A DNA stretch of 7,500 nucleotides from Candidatus Martarchaeota archaeon (lineage in GTDB: Archaea; Micrarchaeota; Micrarchaeia; Micrarchaeales; CABMGC01), in the NCBI GenBank assembly GCA_023487825.1, contig JAMDBP010000028.1:1-7500 (forward strand), in the 5' to 3' direction. The position numbers and the translations under genes are program-made. This document shows, piece by piece, positions 1 through 5,670 of this stretch. The notes under the pieces were generated by a model. That model did no database searches. It was not told the DNA's origin and worked only from the letters and a program-made list of their open reading frames with translations. Each line of letters opens with the position of its first letter. The stretch's first letter is position 1.

Positions 1-1050
1 AAGGAGCGCTACTATCCAAAGCTGCTCTTCATCCTGTTCCTTGCACAGCTCTACCTGCGTAGCAAGACCAGGCTGCGATGGCTGTTTCTAGGAATCGCAA
101 TCATCATAATAATAGCATACTTTTCATTGATAGCCACACAGTATATAGTAACGGACGAATCAGTAATCTCCTATTATGCATACCGCGCATTTTTACACGG
201 CGCAGATCCCTACTCTATAAATACTTCTGCGAACTTGACATATCTGCATAATAAGATAGGGTTAGGCCTGACATATACTAAAAATTCAACAATAGTATCT
301 AATTTCAGGTATCCTGCACTTTACTTCCTTATACAAGCACCGTTTTACTCATTTGCAATTCAGAATATACAATATATAGGTAATAATTTCAGTTCTGTAG
401 AGATTATAGCAGGAATGATATTCTTCCTAATAGCGTATCTTTCACTATATAAGGAAAAGAGAAGGTTTGCAAATCCAAGTTACGCCGCAATAATAATGGC
501 AGCTGTCCTTGGCATTAACCAATTAATACTGCTATTAATGCTGTCTCTTATACTGCTTATGTACTCAGAATTCGGCAAGAAATACAATTGGCTAATCCTG
601 GGGATAATGATCTCATTGCAAGAGCAGCTTTGGATAGTAGCGCTCCTTTTTATAATATATGAATTCATCGCTGATCGTGATAAAGGAACCAAGGTCCTAA
701 CTGGTGCTATTGCAGTGTTCCTCTTGGTAAACGGATATTTCATAATATTAAATGCGCATGCGTTCATAGCAGCGTTTACCGGCGAAATCTCCAACATCGT
801 CCCAAACAATACCTCTGCGCTAAGCAACATCATGCTTATGTTCGGTGTCCCTTCTGAAATAGTAACAATTGCCTTCCTAAGCGCCATCTTAGTAAGCATA
901 AGTTTACTGGCATGGCTAAAGGACTACAAACTAATACCTATTCTTAGCGTCATTCCGTTCCTCTTCCTGAGCCATTCAGGCGCATCCTATTTTGTAATAC
1001 CATTCATCGTATTTGCATTTGTCAACTACTCGGATAAAATATCAAAATAG
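1..1050 (+). CDS. Multi-spanning GT-C-like glycosyltransferase (5'-truncated)
   Basis: The frame is open from base 1 to the TAG at 1048-1050, so 349 residues are visible and the true start lies upstream. The TTG at 127 is internal, because two hydrophobic segments (about residues 8-19 and 27-44) precede it in frame. After the second segment comes an acidic pair (Asp52-Glu53), then a YAYRAFLHGADPYS stretch and later an RYPALYF motif. About eight more hydrophobic segments fill the rest. Known of the family: GT-C enzymes, including DUF2029/GT87-like ones, have an acidic catalytic residue in the first extracytoplasmic loop, a G-x-(D/N)-P-Y motif, and use polyprenyl-phosphate sugars. Inferred role: sugar transfer on the outer face of the membrane, possibly for the sequon-rich exported proteins in this window. 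The acceptor and sugar cannot be told. It is AT-rich with many ATA Ile codons. The gene is convergent with the next one, 58 bases away. Confidence 0.7.
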   Translation, partial: KERYYPKLLFILFLAQLYLRSKTRLRWLFLGIAIIIIIAYFSLIATQYIVTDESVISYYAYRAFLHGADPYSINTSANLTYLHNKIGLGLTYTKNSTIVSNFRYPALYFLIQAPFYSFAIQNIQYIGNNFSSVEIIAGMIFFLIAYLSLYKEKRRFANPSYAAIIMAAVLGINQLILLLMLSLILLMYSEFGKKYNWLILGIMISLQEQLWIVALLFIIYEFIADRDKGTKVLTGAIAVFLLVNGYFIILNAHAFIAAFTGEISNIVPNNTSALSNIMLMFGVPSEIVTIAFLSAILVSISLLAWLKDYKLIPILSVIPFLFLSHSGASYFVIPFIVFAFVNYSDKISK

Positions 1051-1108
1051 ATGCTTTACACATGTCTTACTTCATCACGTGCAAAACGATGTTGCGTACT
1101 CCAAACGC

Positions 1109-1963
1109 TTAAACAAAACCTCCTGGCAGTCTACTGCTCTTTTTCTTTCGTATCGCCTTATCCATCATATCCTTGGTGAAACCCTTAGGCAGCTTGCCTG
1201 TGTTAACATACTCATAAAGTATGAAGATGAAGGTATTGCTTGTAACATAATTCAGCATCACTCCGAATACTGTAAGTACTACTCCTACTATCACCAAAAC
1301 TATTCCTGGTATAAATGCTGTGAAAGCTACAATAATGCCTCCAACAAAGAGAAGTATTCCAGGTATGGTGAACATAAGCGCATAAAGATCGGAATATATG
1401 ATCCCTCCAAATGTAGCACCGAAGTTCTTGGTTATCATCTTCACACTGCTTTCTATAGATTTTATTGGACCTGTCTTATTGTCTATTATCGAAGGCACAA
1501 CAAATATCGTGGCCAAAGCGAGTGCCATAGATCCTATTGCGCCAATCAAGAATCCACCGATGCCCTGCAATCTGGATTCTATGGCTCTTAAGATTGTGAT
1601 TATTATAGTATAGAAAACAGCCCATTCAAGAATCTGTACCCAGTACTGCGAAGCCTGCGATAGTGCATTCAACATCGCCATTTTCTTCCCAGTCTTAGAA
1701 TACTGCCTGAAAGCCAGCAAAAGTGCAACCAGGAAGTATACAGATACAAAGGTCGAGAGAAAACCAAAGAGTATAACTGCTGCCACTATCAGAGTATTGC
1801 TTGCAGAGGATATCGTAAGCGCCAGTGGCACAAAGAGTGCAAGAGCGAGCAGGAAGGTAATTATCCCGCCTATTATCGGATAAACAAGAAGTCCCTTATC
1901 TCCGAATATCAGCTTCCTTGTTGCGCTTCCAAGCTTCCATCCATTCTTCAGGTTTTCAAACAT
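1109..1963 (-). CDS. DUF6159-like polytopic membrane protein
   Basis: This 284-residue integral membrane protein has about six hydrophobic segments (roughly residues 24-48, 55-85, 107-127, 134-160, 188-215 and 217-250) and a basic cytoplasmic-type tail (IRKKKSSR near 271-278). The pattern resembles DUF6159 proteins: an N-terminal GWKLG-type start, a QYWVQILEWA segment near 106-115, and a VVPSIID...GPIKSIESS stretch near 155-173 that matches the family's VP-x-x-x-(D/E)...GP-x-x-(A/S)-(I/L)-x-x-S signature. The function of that family is unknown. The start is secure: a GGTGAT ribosome binding site lies 3 bases before the ATG, and an in-frame stop occurs just upstream. It lies 70 bases downstream of rpo11 on the same strand with no convincing TATA box between them, so it is probably co-transcribed. 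The family assignment is from recalled sequence patterns, not a search. Confidence 0.72.
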   Translation of the reverse strand: MFENLKNGWKLGSATRKLIFGDKGLLVYPIIGGIITFLLALALFVPLALTISSASNTLIVAAVILFGFLSTFVSVYFLVALLLAFRQYSKTGKKMAMLNALSQASQYWVQILEWAVFYTIIITILRAIESRLQGIGGFLIGAIGSMALALATIFVVPSIIDNKTGPIKSIESSVKMITKNFGATFGGIIYSDLYALMFTIPGILLFVGGIIVAFTAFIPGIVLVIVGVVLTVFGVMLNYVTSNTFIFILYEYVNTGKLPKGFTKDMMDKAIRKKKSSRLPGGFV

Positions 1964-1966
1964 ATT

Positions 1967-1972
1967 ATCACC
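1967..1972 (-). promoter_or_regulatory. Ribosome binding site GGTGAT for the DUF6159-like gene
   Basis: On the minus strand GGTGAT is followed by AAT and then the ATG at 1963-1961. This is a full-strength archaeal Shine-Dalgarno sequence with 3-base spacing. It fixes the start and fits internal initiation on an rpo11-led transcript. Confidence 0.7.
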
Positions 1973-2033
1973 AATATGTTATACTCATAAGCATAGTCAT
2001 CCAGCGTAATTATCCCAGAACCGGAGTCTATAC

Positions 2034-2297
2034 TCACTTTATTCCCGAGGACAATTCCTTGAATTCGTCTTCAAGCTCCTCAACAGCCTTAAGAACAAGG
2101 GCCTTTGCATTCTTCGAGGACTTTATTATGAGCCTCGTATTCCCTCTCTCAGGGTGCTCCTTAACAACTCCTGCGAAAGATACGCTCTTGTCATATAGCA
2201 GCTTGCTCTTTATTAGCTCAGGTATTCCTCTGTCTATGCTGCTGTCGAACTCTATTATGAGCTCCTTCTGGTCGTCCTGCACAATATTAAGCTTCAT
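2034..2297 (-). CDS. rpo11: DNA-directed RNA polymerase subunit Rpo11 (subunit L)
   Basis: The 87-residue product matches the archaeal Rpo11/Rpb11 layout over its whole length. It has an N-terminal MKLNIV strand, an acidic strand (IIEFDSS), then LIKSKLLYDKSVSFAGVVKEHP, aligning with the family's LL...L...V.YAGY...HP core, then an RLIIKSS strand, and a C-terminal charged helix (LKAVEELEDEFKEL). Rpo11 pairs with Rpo3 to form the assembly platform of RNA polymerase. The usual D-H-T-x-x-N motif before the first helix is replaced by DRGIPEL, so this copy is divergent. Start choice: an upstream in-frame GTG at 2306-2304 would add three residues, but it forms part of a GTGAT sequence 4 bases before the ATG at 2297-2295. 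The ATG is therefore preferred and the GTG read as ribosome binding site. It is divergent from rps19e. Confidence 0.85.
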   Translation of the reverse strand: MKLNIVQDDQKELIIEFDSSIDRGIPELIKSKLLYDKSVSFAGVVKEHPERGNTRLIIKSSKNAKALVLKAVEELEDEFKELSSGIK

Positions 2298-2323
2298 CAA
2301 AATCACTTTTTTTAGCCATCTAT

Positions 2324-2333
2324 CTATATAGCC
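2324..2333 (-). promoter_or_regulatory. Candidate TATA box for rpo11
   Basis: Minus-strand GGCTATATAG is centred about 25-30 bases before the rpo11 ATG. Initiation some 25 bases downstream would give a leader of only a few bases, near 2303. An alternative AT-rich element around 2360-2375 would give a longer leader containing the whole GTGAT site. The two cannot be separated by eye. Confidence 0.4.
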
Positions 2334-2382
2334 TGTACAAATAGCTGTAGAACAGTAAGCAATAATTAATAAATAACTAACG

Positions 2383-2391
2383 TTTTATATA
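2383..2391 (+). promoter_or_regulatory. TATA box of the rps19e ribosomal operon
   Basis: TTTTATATA follows a purine/AT-rich stretch that could serve as the TFB recognition element. Initiation is expected near 2411-2414, giving a leader of about 40 bases. The leader carries a small perfect inverted repeat (GCCT-AAA-AGGC, 2418-2428) and an AAGGA ribosome binding site (2441-2445), 6 bases before the ATG at 2452. Confidence 0.6.
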
Positions 2392-2451
2392 CATACGCTG
2401 TTCTTTTATTCATATGTGCCTAAAAGGCGATAAAAACAGTAAGGAATTTAT

Positions 2452-2868
2452 ATGGCTGACATATTGGAAGTAGACACTGCAGACCTCATATCGAGAGCTG
2501 CGGCCAAGCTGAAGGAGAAGGGCATAAAGAAGCCCGAATACGTTGATTATGTGAAGAGCGGAGCCGGCAGGGAACGCCCCCCTACAGATGAGGATTTCTG
2601 GTACACCAGATGTGCATCGGTACTGAGGCAGGTATACCTGAACGGCCCGATAGGGATATCTAGGCTAAGGGCCAGATACGGCAACAGGAAGAATCATACC
2701 AAACACAGGCACCACCACTATAAGGGAGGCGGCAGTGTCATAAAGGACGCATTCGACGAATTGGAGAGGGCAGGATACGTTAAGACCTCAAAGCAGGGAA
2801 GGACGATAACGCCTGCAGGAAGATCATTCCTCGACAAGATGGCTAACGATATGCTAAAGGGTGCCTGA
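2452..2868 (+). CDS. rps19e: 30S ribosomal protein eS19 (S19e)
   Basis: The 138-residue product is a clear eS19, the archaeal/eukaryotic small-subunit head protein absent from bacteria. It has an N-terminal helix (ADLISRAAAKLKEKG), the signature PPTDEDFWYTRCASVLRQVYLNGPIGISRLRARYG (about residues 43-77), the KGGGSVIKDAFDELERAGYV segment (about 91-110) and a C-terminal TPAGRSFLDKMA helix. The length is in the usual range. The loop normally resembling RKRRGVRPEHF is instead His-rich, with five His between residues 82 and 89. It heads a three-gene cluster; the downstream start is 2 bases after its TGA. The ATG is supported by AAGGA 6 bases upstream. Confidence 0.97.
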   Translation: MADILEVDTADLISRAAAKLKEKGIKKPEYVDYVKSGAGRERPPTDEDFWYTRCASVLRQVYLNGPIGISRLRARYGNRKNHTKHRHHHYKGGGSVIKDAFDELERAGYVKTSKQGRTITPAGRSFLDKMANDMLKGA

Positions 2869-2870
2869 AA

Positions 2871-3167
2871 GTGCCTGACAACACTGAAGATGCGGCAAGA
2901 AAGGAGCTCAACAAGCGGCTGAAGGCTATACAGCTGGAGCAGCAGAAGCGCCTTCTTGCAAAGAGGTACATGACGGAGGAAGCATACGAGAGGCTTATGA
3001 ATGTTCGCGTCTCAAACTATGATCTGTACATGAATATACTGAACATGATAATATCTACGGCGCAGTCGGGCAGGTTTGCCGAAAGGATAACCGAGAAGCA
3101 GCTTGTCGAGATTCTGTCAAGGCTCACATACAAGCCTGAACCGAAGATAGAATTCAAGAGGAAATAG
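2871..3167 (+). CDS. DNA-binding protein of the PDCD5/TFAR19 family
   Basis: The 98-residue product has the PDCD5 family plan. A charged N-terminal helix (about residues 8-30, rich in Lys/Arg/Gln) precedes a three-helix bundle with MTEEAYERLMNVRVSN, YMNILNMIISTAQSGR and ITEKQLVEILSRLTYKPEPKIEF (about 33-95). Archaeal members bind DNA in vitro and are nearly always next to eS19 and eL39; the cellular role is not settled. The start is GTG, 2 bases after the rps19e TGA. A GGTG sequence about 7 bases upstream, inside the rps19e end, serves as ribosome binding site, so translation is probably coupled. Its TAG overlaps the ribosome binding site of rpl39e. Confidence 0.92.
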   Translation: MPDNTEDAARKELNKRLKAIQLEQQKRLLAKRYMTEEAYERLMNVRVSNYDLYMNILNMIISTAQSGRFAERITEKQLVEILSRLTYKPEPKIEFKRK

Positions 3168-3171
3168 GTGA
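3167..3171 (+). promoter_or_regulatory. Ribosome binding site GGTGA for rpl39e
   Basis: GGTGA begins on the last base of the preceding TAG stop codon and lies 5 bases before the ATG at 3177. It is the main support for the start of the very short rpl39e gene and marks tight operon packing. Confidence 0.75.
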
Positions 3172-3176
3172 AATAT

Positions 3177-3335
3177 ATGGTAAAAAAGAGCAGAACAAAG
3201 AAGGCAAAGCTTGCAAAGAAGATCAAGCAGAACCGCAGGATTCCTGTCCTTGCTATACTCAAGACACACAGGAAGATACAGCAGAACAAGTTTGCAAGAG
3301 ACTGGAAGCACAAAAAGCTCAGGATAAAGGATTAA
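3177..3335 (+). CDS. rpl39e: 50S ribosomal protein eL39 (L39e)
   Basis: This 52-residue, very basic protein is short enough to be missed by length-filtered gene finding. It shows the eL39 pattern: a Lys-rich N-terminus (KKAKLAKKIKQNRRIPV), the family's K-Q-N-R-R-(V/I)-P-V core at about residues 17-24, then ILKTHRKI, and a C-terminal RDWKHKKLRIKD with the conserved Trp followed by basic residues. eL39 lies in the large-subunit polypeptide exit tunnel. Its position directly after eS19 and the PDCD5-family gene is the canonical archaeal order. In many archaea eL31 and eIF6 follow; here the next gene is convergent and unrelated, so the cluster ends at this gene. Confidence 0.95.
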   Translation: MVKKSRTKKAKLAKKIKQNRRIPVLAILKTHRKIQQNKFARDWKHKKLRIKD

Positions 3336-3348
3336 GCCAATTCCATTC

Positions 3349-3353
3349 TTTTT
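3349..3353 (+). terminator. Oligo-T terminator after rpl39e
   Basis: A TTTTT run within a pyrimidine-rich stretch lies 13 bases after the rpl39e TAA and directly against the end of the convergent regulator gene. Archaeal RNA polymerase terminates at such T-runs without needing a hairpin. The run is short, so efficiency is uncertain. Confidence 0.45.
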
Positions 3354-4046
3354 CTAGACGTTACTCAATCTCTCCTTTATCTCAGCAATGTTTAACTTTG
3401 TGGTAAGAAGAGGTATCTTCTCAATCTGTGATATCTTTATCGCAAGCTTGTCCACATTGTCTATATTCTGTATAACTACCACTCTGGGCTTTATCGGAGC
3501 CACTCTTATTACTACCATTGGAGATCTGCCAGTTGATACCTGGTCAAATATAAAGACACGCTCGTTAGTAGTTCCGAAAAGCCTTGGGTAATCGCTAGGG
3601 GATATTTCAAGTATGACTCTCAAAGAATCAAGAAGGGTGTAGCCAAAGAGCTTTATGCTGTCAAGGGCAGCAGGGTTTGAAACCACCTTTGCCTCTATTA
3701 TCCTTACAAAATCATTTCCATTTATAGGCGATGAAAAATCATGCACCGTATAAAATGGTGCATCGCTCTGCGGGGCAAGATTGTACTTCTCAAGGTTCTT
3801 TATGACGCTTCCTCCTCTCTCCTCATCCATTGCGAAGAGCGTCTCAACAAATCTCTTTATTATGCCTACCCCTGGGCTGGCTCTCCTGTTGCCTTCATAA
3901 TCGCTTATAGTAGAAGTTGATATCTTTAGGCTCTTGGCAAGCTCTGTCTGCGAGATTCCAAATAACTCTCTCCATTTCTTCATATTGCTTCCAGGGCTGT
4001 CTGATAACGCTATCTCGCCTGCTATTCTCTCCTTTAAACTATCCAT
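3354..4046 (-). CDS. XRE-type HTH transcriptional regulator (COG1709-like)
   Basis: This 230-residue archaeal regulator has an N-terminal Cro/C1-type helix-turn-helix at about residues 22-70, with core ISQTELAKSLKISTSTISDYE, followed by RRASPGVGIIKRFVE. A C-terminal domain of about 140 residues (about 90-230), rich in beta-forming hydrophobics, includes DYPRLFGTTNERVFIFDQ and SPMVVIRVAPIKPRVVVIQ. The HTH-SPG-x-x-IK-(R/K)-x-V linker and this C-terminal part fit the archaeal 'predicted transcriptional regulator' group COG1709, whose targets and ligand are unknown. No Cys cluster or known ligand motif is visible. It is probably read from a leaderless mRNA: its TATA box sits about 25 bases before the ATG and no Shine-Dalgarno sequence is present. 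A 6-bp inverted repeat just upstream may be an operator. Confidence 0.85.
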   Translation of the reverse strand: MDSLKERIAGEIALSDSPGSNMKKWRELFGISQTELAKSLKISTSTISDYEGNRRASPGVGIIKRFVETLFAMDEERGGSVIKNLEKYNLAPQSDAPFYTVHDFSSPINGNDFVRIIEAKVVSNPAALDSIKLFGYTLLDSLRVILEISPSDYPRLFGTTNERVFIFDQVSTGRSPMVVIRVAPIKPRVVVIQNIDNVDKLAIKISQIEKIPLLTTKLNIAEIKERLSNV

Positions 4047-4067
4047 AAAAATCTAATCTCAGTAAAG

Positions 4068-4078
4068 CTTTATAAGCC
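4068..4078 (-). promoter_or_regulatory. TATA box for the XRE regulator (likely leaderless)
   Basis: Minus-strand GGCTTATAAAG is a good archaeal TATA element centred about 25 bases before the ATG at 4046. Initiation at the usual distance falls on or next to the start codon. The bases in between carry no GGTGA-like site, which fits leaderless translation. Confidence 0.6.
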
Positions 4079-4081
4079 AAC

Positions 4082-4101
4082 TGCCGAACTGCGCATCGGC
4101 A
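4082..4101. promoter_or_regulatory. Perfect 6-bp inverted repeat, candidate operator
   Basis: TGCCGA and TCGGCA flank an 8-base spacer. On the minus strand the repeat ends 3 bases before the GGCTTATAAAG promoter of the XRE regulator and starts 10 bases after the TAG of the upstream gene. Position suggests an operator for autoregulation or TFB recruitment. It could also be an RNA hairpin at the end of the 4112-4864 transcript, although no T-run follows it. Confidence 0.4.
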
Positions 4102-4111
4102 TATCACGAGC

Positions 4112-4864
4112 CTATTTTCCTCTCTTTCTTTTCTTCCCATCGCTCTTTTTAACAGCTCTCTTAGTTTTTCTGTGTCTCACTGATGGTCCTCTATCTATTG
4201 AGGCATAAATCCTCTCAACCTGCTTTCCTTCCTGCTCCTCCGCATTCTTTGGTTTCATGAACAGGGCATAGAACATCACTATTATGCCTGCTATAACTGC
4301 AAGTGTGCTCAATATGTTGAGCGTTATATTCCCATATGAGTAGTTCTGTTCAGAAGATGCAAGGGAGGATACGCTCCTGTTGAGCATCGTATAAAATACG
4401 GTATTTGATCTGTTCTCGTAGTTCTGGAAGACTGCATAATATGTGCCATTTCCAACTATGGTCTGGTTTTTATACCAGTAATCAGGTCTCTGTGCCAGTG
4501 ATACATTAACTATGTAAGGGAACATCCCATGCGTACTGTTATAAATAGAATATATTAGCCCGTTCCCCTTTAGATATGTGGCATTTCCGATGCCTGTTAG
4601 ATTGGACTGCGGAAGCATTCCTTTTGCCGTGCTGTTAATCAGGAAAAAGTCAATGGGCACAGTAGAGTTGTAGACAATCTGCAGTATCGATTCATTGCTT
4701 ATCCTTATCGGTACAAAGAAACCAGATCTTGGCTGCAATGCCAGGGTCTGTGTAGAGGATATATAATTTGGTATATTGGAAAAAATACTCTGTACCGAAG
4801 CGTATGCCATTATTATTCCTGCAACCAAAAGCAGAAGGCCCAAGCCAAATATCCTTTTATCCAT
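4112..4864 (-). CDS. Bitopic membrane protein with sequon-rich outer domain and basic tail
   Basis: The family is not recognised. The 250-residue product has one hydrophobic segment at about residues 5-25, a 155-residue polar domain, a second segment at about 183-203, and a cytoplasmic-type tail of about 47 residues ending in a Lys/Arg-rich stretch (about 229-250, KTKRAVKK and KKRKRGK). The middle domain holds 13 Asn-X-Ser/Thr sequons, from Asn57 to Asn179, no Cys and many Tyr. This fits an extracytoplasmic, N-glycosylated domain held by two membrane passes. The basic tail could bind nucleic acid or acidic lipids; that is inference. Start: the ATG at 4864 is preferred over the in-frame TTG at 4873, which would add three residues and lies at the predicted transcription start. 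It is divergent from the KaiC-like gene and on the same strand as the XRE regulator, 65 bases upstream of it. Confidence 0.75.
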   Translation of the reverse strand: MDKRIFGLGLLLLVAGIIMAYASVQSIFSNIPNYISSTQTLALQPRSGFFVPIRISNESILQIVYNSTVPIDFFLINSTAKGMLPQSNLTGIGNATYLKGNGLIYSIYNSTHGMFPYIVNVSLAQRPDYWYKNQTIVGNGTYYAVFQNYENRSNTVFYTMLNRSVSSLASSEQNYSYGNITLNILSTLAVIAGIIVMFYALFMKPKNAEEQEGKQVERIYASIDRGPSVRHRKTKRAVKKSDGKKRKRGK

Positions 4865-4891
4865 TATAACCAAAAGTAATTACATGCAAAT

Positions 4892-4901
4892 GGTTTATAT
4901 T
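4892..4901. promoter_or_regulatory. Shared TATA element of a divergent promoter
   Basis: GGTTTATATT reads as TTTATATT on the plus strand and AATATAAACC on the minus strand. From its centre near 4897, a start about 25 bases away falls near 4922 for the KaiC-like gene (leader about 14 bases, containing GTTGAT at 4925-4930) and near 4872 for the membrane protein (leader about 8 bases). No second good TATA element is seen in the 71-base gap. Confidence 0.5.
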
Positions 4902-4935
4902 CTTTGATTATTGATAAGTATACAGTTGATAGCTC

Positions 4936-5670
4936 ATGGACGAACAAACAAACATGATAAAAACAGGTATAGAGGGTCTTGATGATCTGATAGGTGGAGG
5001 AATACCATTCGCAAACCAGGTAGTCCTTGCGGGAGGACCTGGGGCAGGAAAGACTCTCCTGAGCTTCGAGATCCTATACAGGAACGCAAAAGCAGGAAAT
5101 AAGGGCATATACTTCTCTCTGGAAGAGAGCGAAGGAAAGCTCATCTCAAACCTCAAATCCACATTCTCACAGTTTACCGATATTGACGACCTGATCAAAA
5201 AGAAGATTATAATCGTTGAAGGCAGGCAGATAAGCGCGGAGCTTTCTAACAGGCCTTCCGAGACGGAGCATGAGTTCGGCAATATCGTCTCGCAGATGGA
5301 ATCAATGATCTTCAAGGAGAGCGCAAAACTCATAGTTGTAGATTCAAGTGCAATACTCAATCTTCTTGTGCAGACTCCTCTGATGTACAGGAGGCTGATG
5401 CTCGCTCTATCGAGCAACTTCAGAAGGCTTGGAGTAACCACAATACTTATAGTGGAATCTAATAATCTTGAGAGAAGCAAGGTTGAGTTTAAGCCAGAAT
5501 ACTTCATCTTCGACGGCATAATAATGATGTATCAGAACGGCAAGCAGGAGAAGAGGACAACTGGGATAGAGGTTATAAAGATGCGCGGAGCGAAGCACAG
5601 CTTCTACACCGCACCATACGAAATTACCTCTTCAGGAATAAAGATATCTCCTATAACTGACCAGATATGA
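4936..5670 (+). CDS. Single-domain KaiC-like RecA-superfamily ATPase
   Basis: The 244-residue product has the KaiC-domain order. The N-terminal TGIEGLDDLIGGGIP (about 10-24) leads into Walker A GGPGAGKT (33-40). A FSLEES segment follows (60-65) with the paired Glu63-Glu64 expected as catalytic. Walker B is LIVVDS (132-137), and the C-terminal VIKMRGAKHSFYTAPYEIT has the K-M-R-G-x-x-H motif that reaches the neighbouring subunit's nucleotide. All key residues are present, so it should be an active, probably hexameric ATPase. KaiC-like archaeal proteins (COG0467) are implicated in signalling; the specific partner is unknown. It is not ArlH, judging by the intact Glu pair and the lack of archaellum genes nearby. 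It lacks the second KaiC domain of the clock protein. It overlaps the next gene by 4 bases (ATGA). Confidence 0.9.
   Translation: MDEQTNMIKTGIEGLDDLIGGGIPFANQVVLAGGPGAGKTLLSFEILYRNAKAGNKGIYFSLEESEGKLISNLKSTFSQFTDIDDLIKKKIIIVEGRQISAELSNRPSETEHEFGNIVSQMESMIFKESAKLIVVDSSAILNLLVQTPLMYRRLMLALSSNFRRLGVTTILIVESNNLERSKVEFKPEYFIFDGIIMMYQNGKQEKRTTGIEVIKMRGAKHSFYTAPYEITSSGIKISPITDQI

Noticed and set aside
480..899. 139-codon minus-strand open frame
   Set aside because: It lies wholly antisense to the glycosyltransferase gene, has no ribosome binding site or promoter, and shows no recognisable protein pattern.
1081..1095. Weak inverted repeat (GCAA-N7-TTGC) between convergent genes as a terminator
   Set aside because: It has only four base pairs, a 7-base loop and no T-run on either side; it is likely chance.
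1013..1613. Plus-strand open frames (1013-1591 and 1398-1613)
   Set aside because: They are antisense to the DUF6159-like gene, whose family pattern and GGTGAT site are clear; the products have no domain logic.
1964..2033. Short open frame (about 10 codons) or small RNA between rpo11 and the DUF6159-like gene
   Set aside because: The tiny frame overlaps the ribosome binding site and has no site of its own; no stable fold or promoter is evident.
1918..2331. 137-codon plus-strand open frame across the rpo11 region
   Set aside because: It is antisense to rpo11 and the start of the DUF6159-like gene; the Ser/Leu-rich product is typical of a shadow frame.
3017..3313. Minus-strand open frames opposite the PDCD5-family gene and rpl39e
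   Set aside because: The Phe/Leu/Cys-rich products are the complement of Lys-rich coding DNA; the plus-strand genes are well supported.
4908..5598. Minus-strand open frames opposite the KaiC-like gene
   Set aside because: The opposite strand encodes an intact ATPase with all motifs; these frames also block the divergent promoter region.
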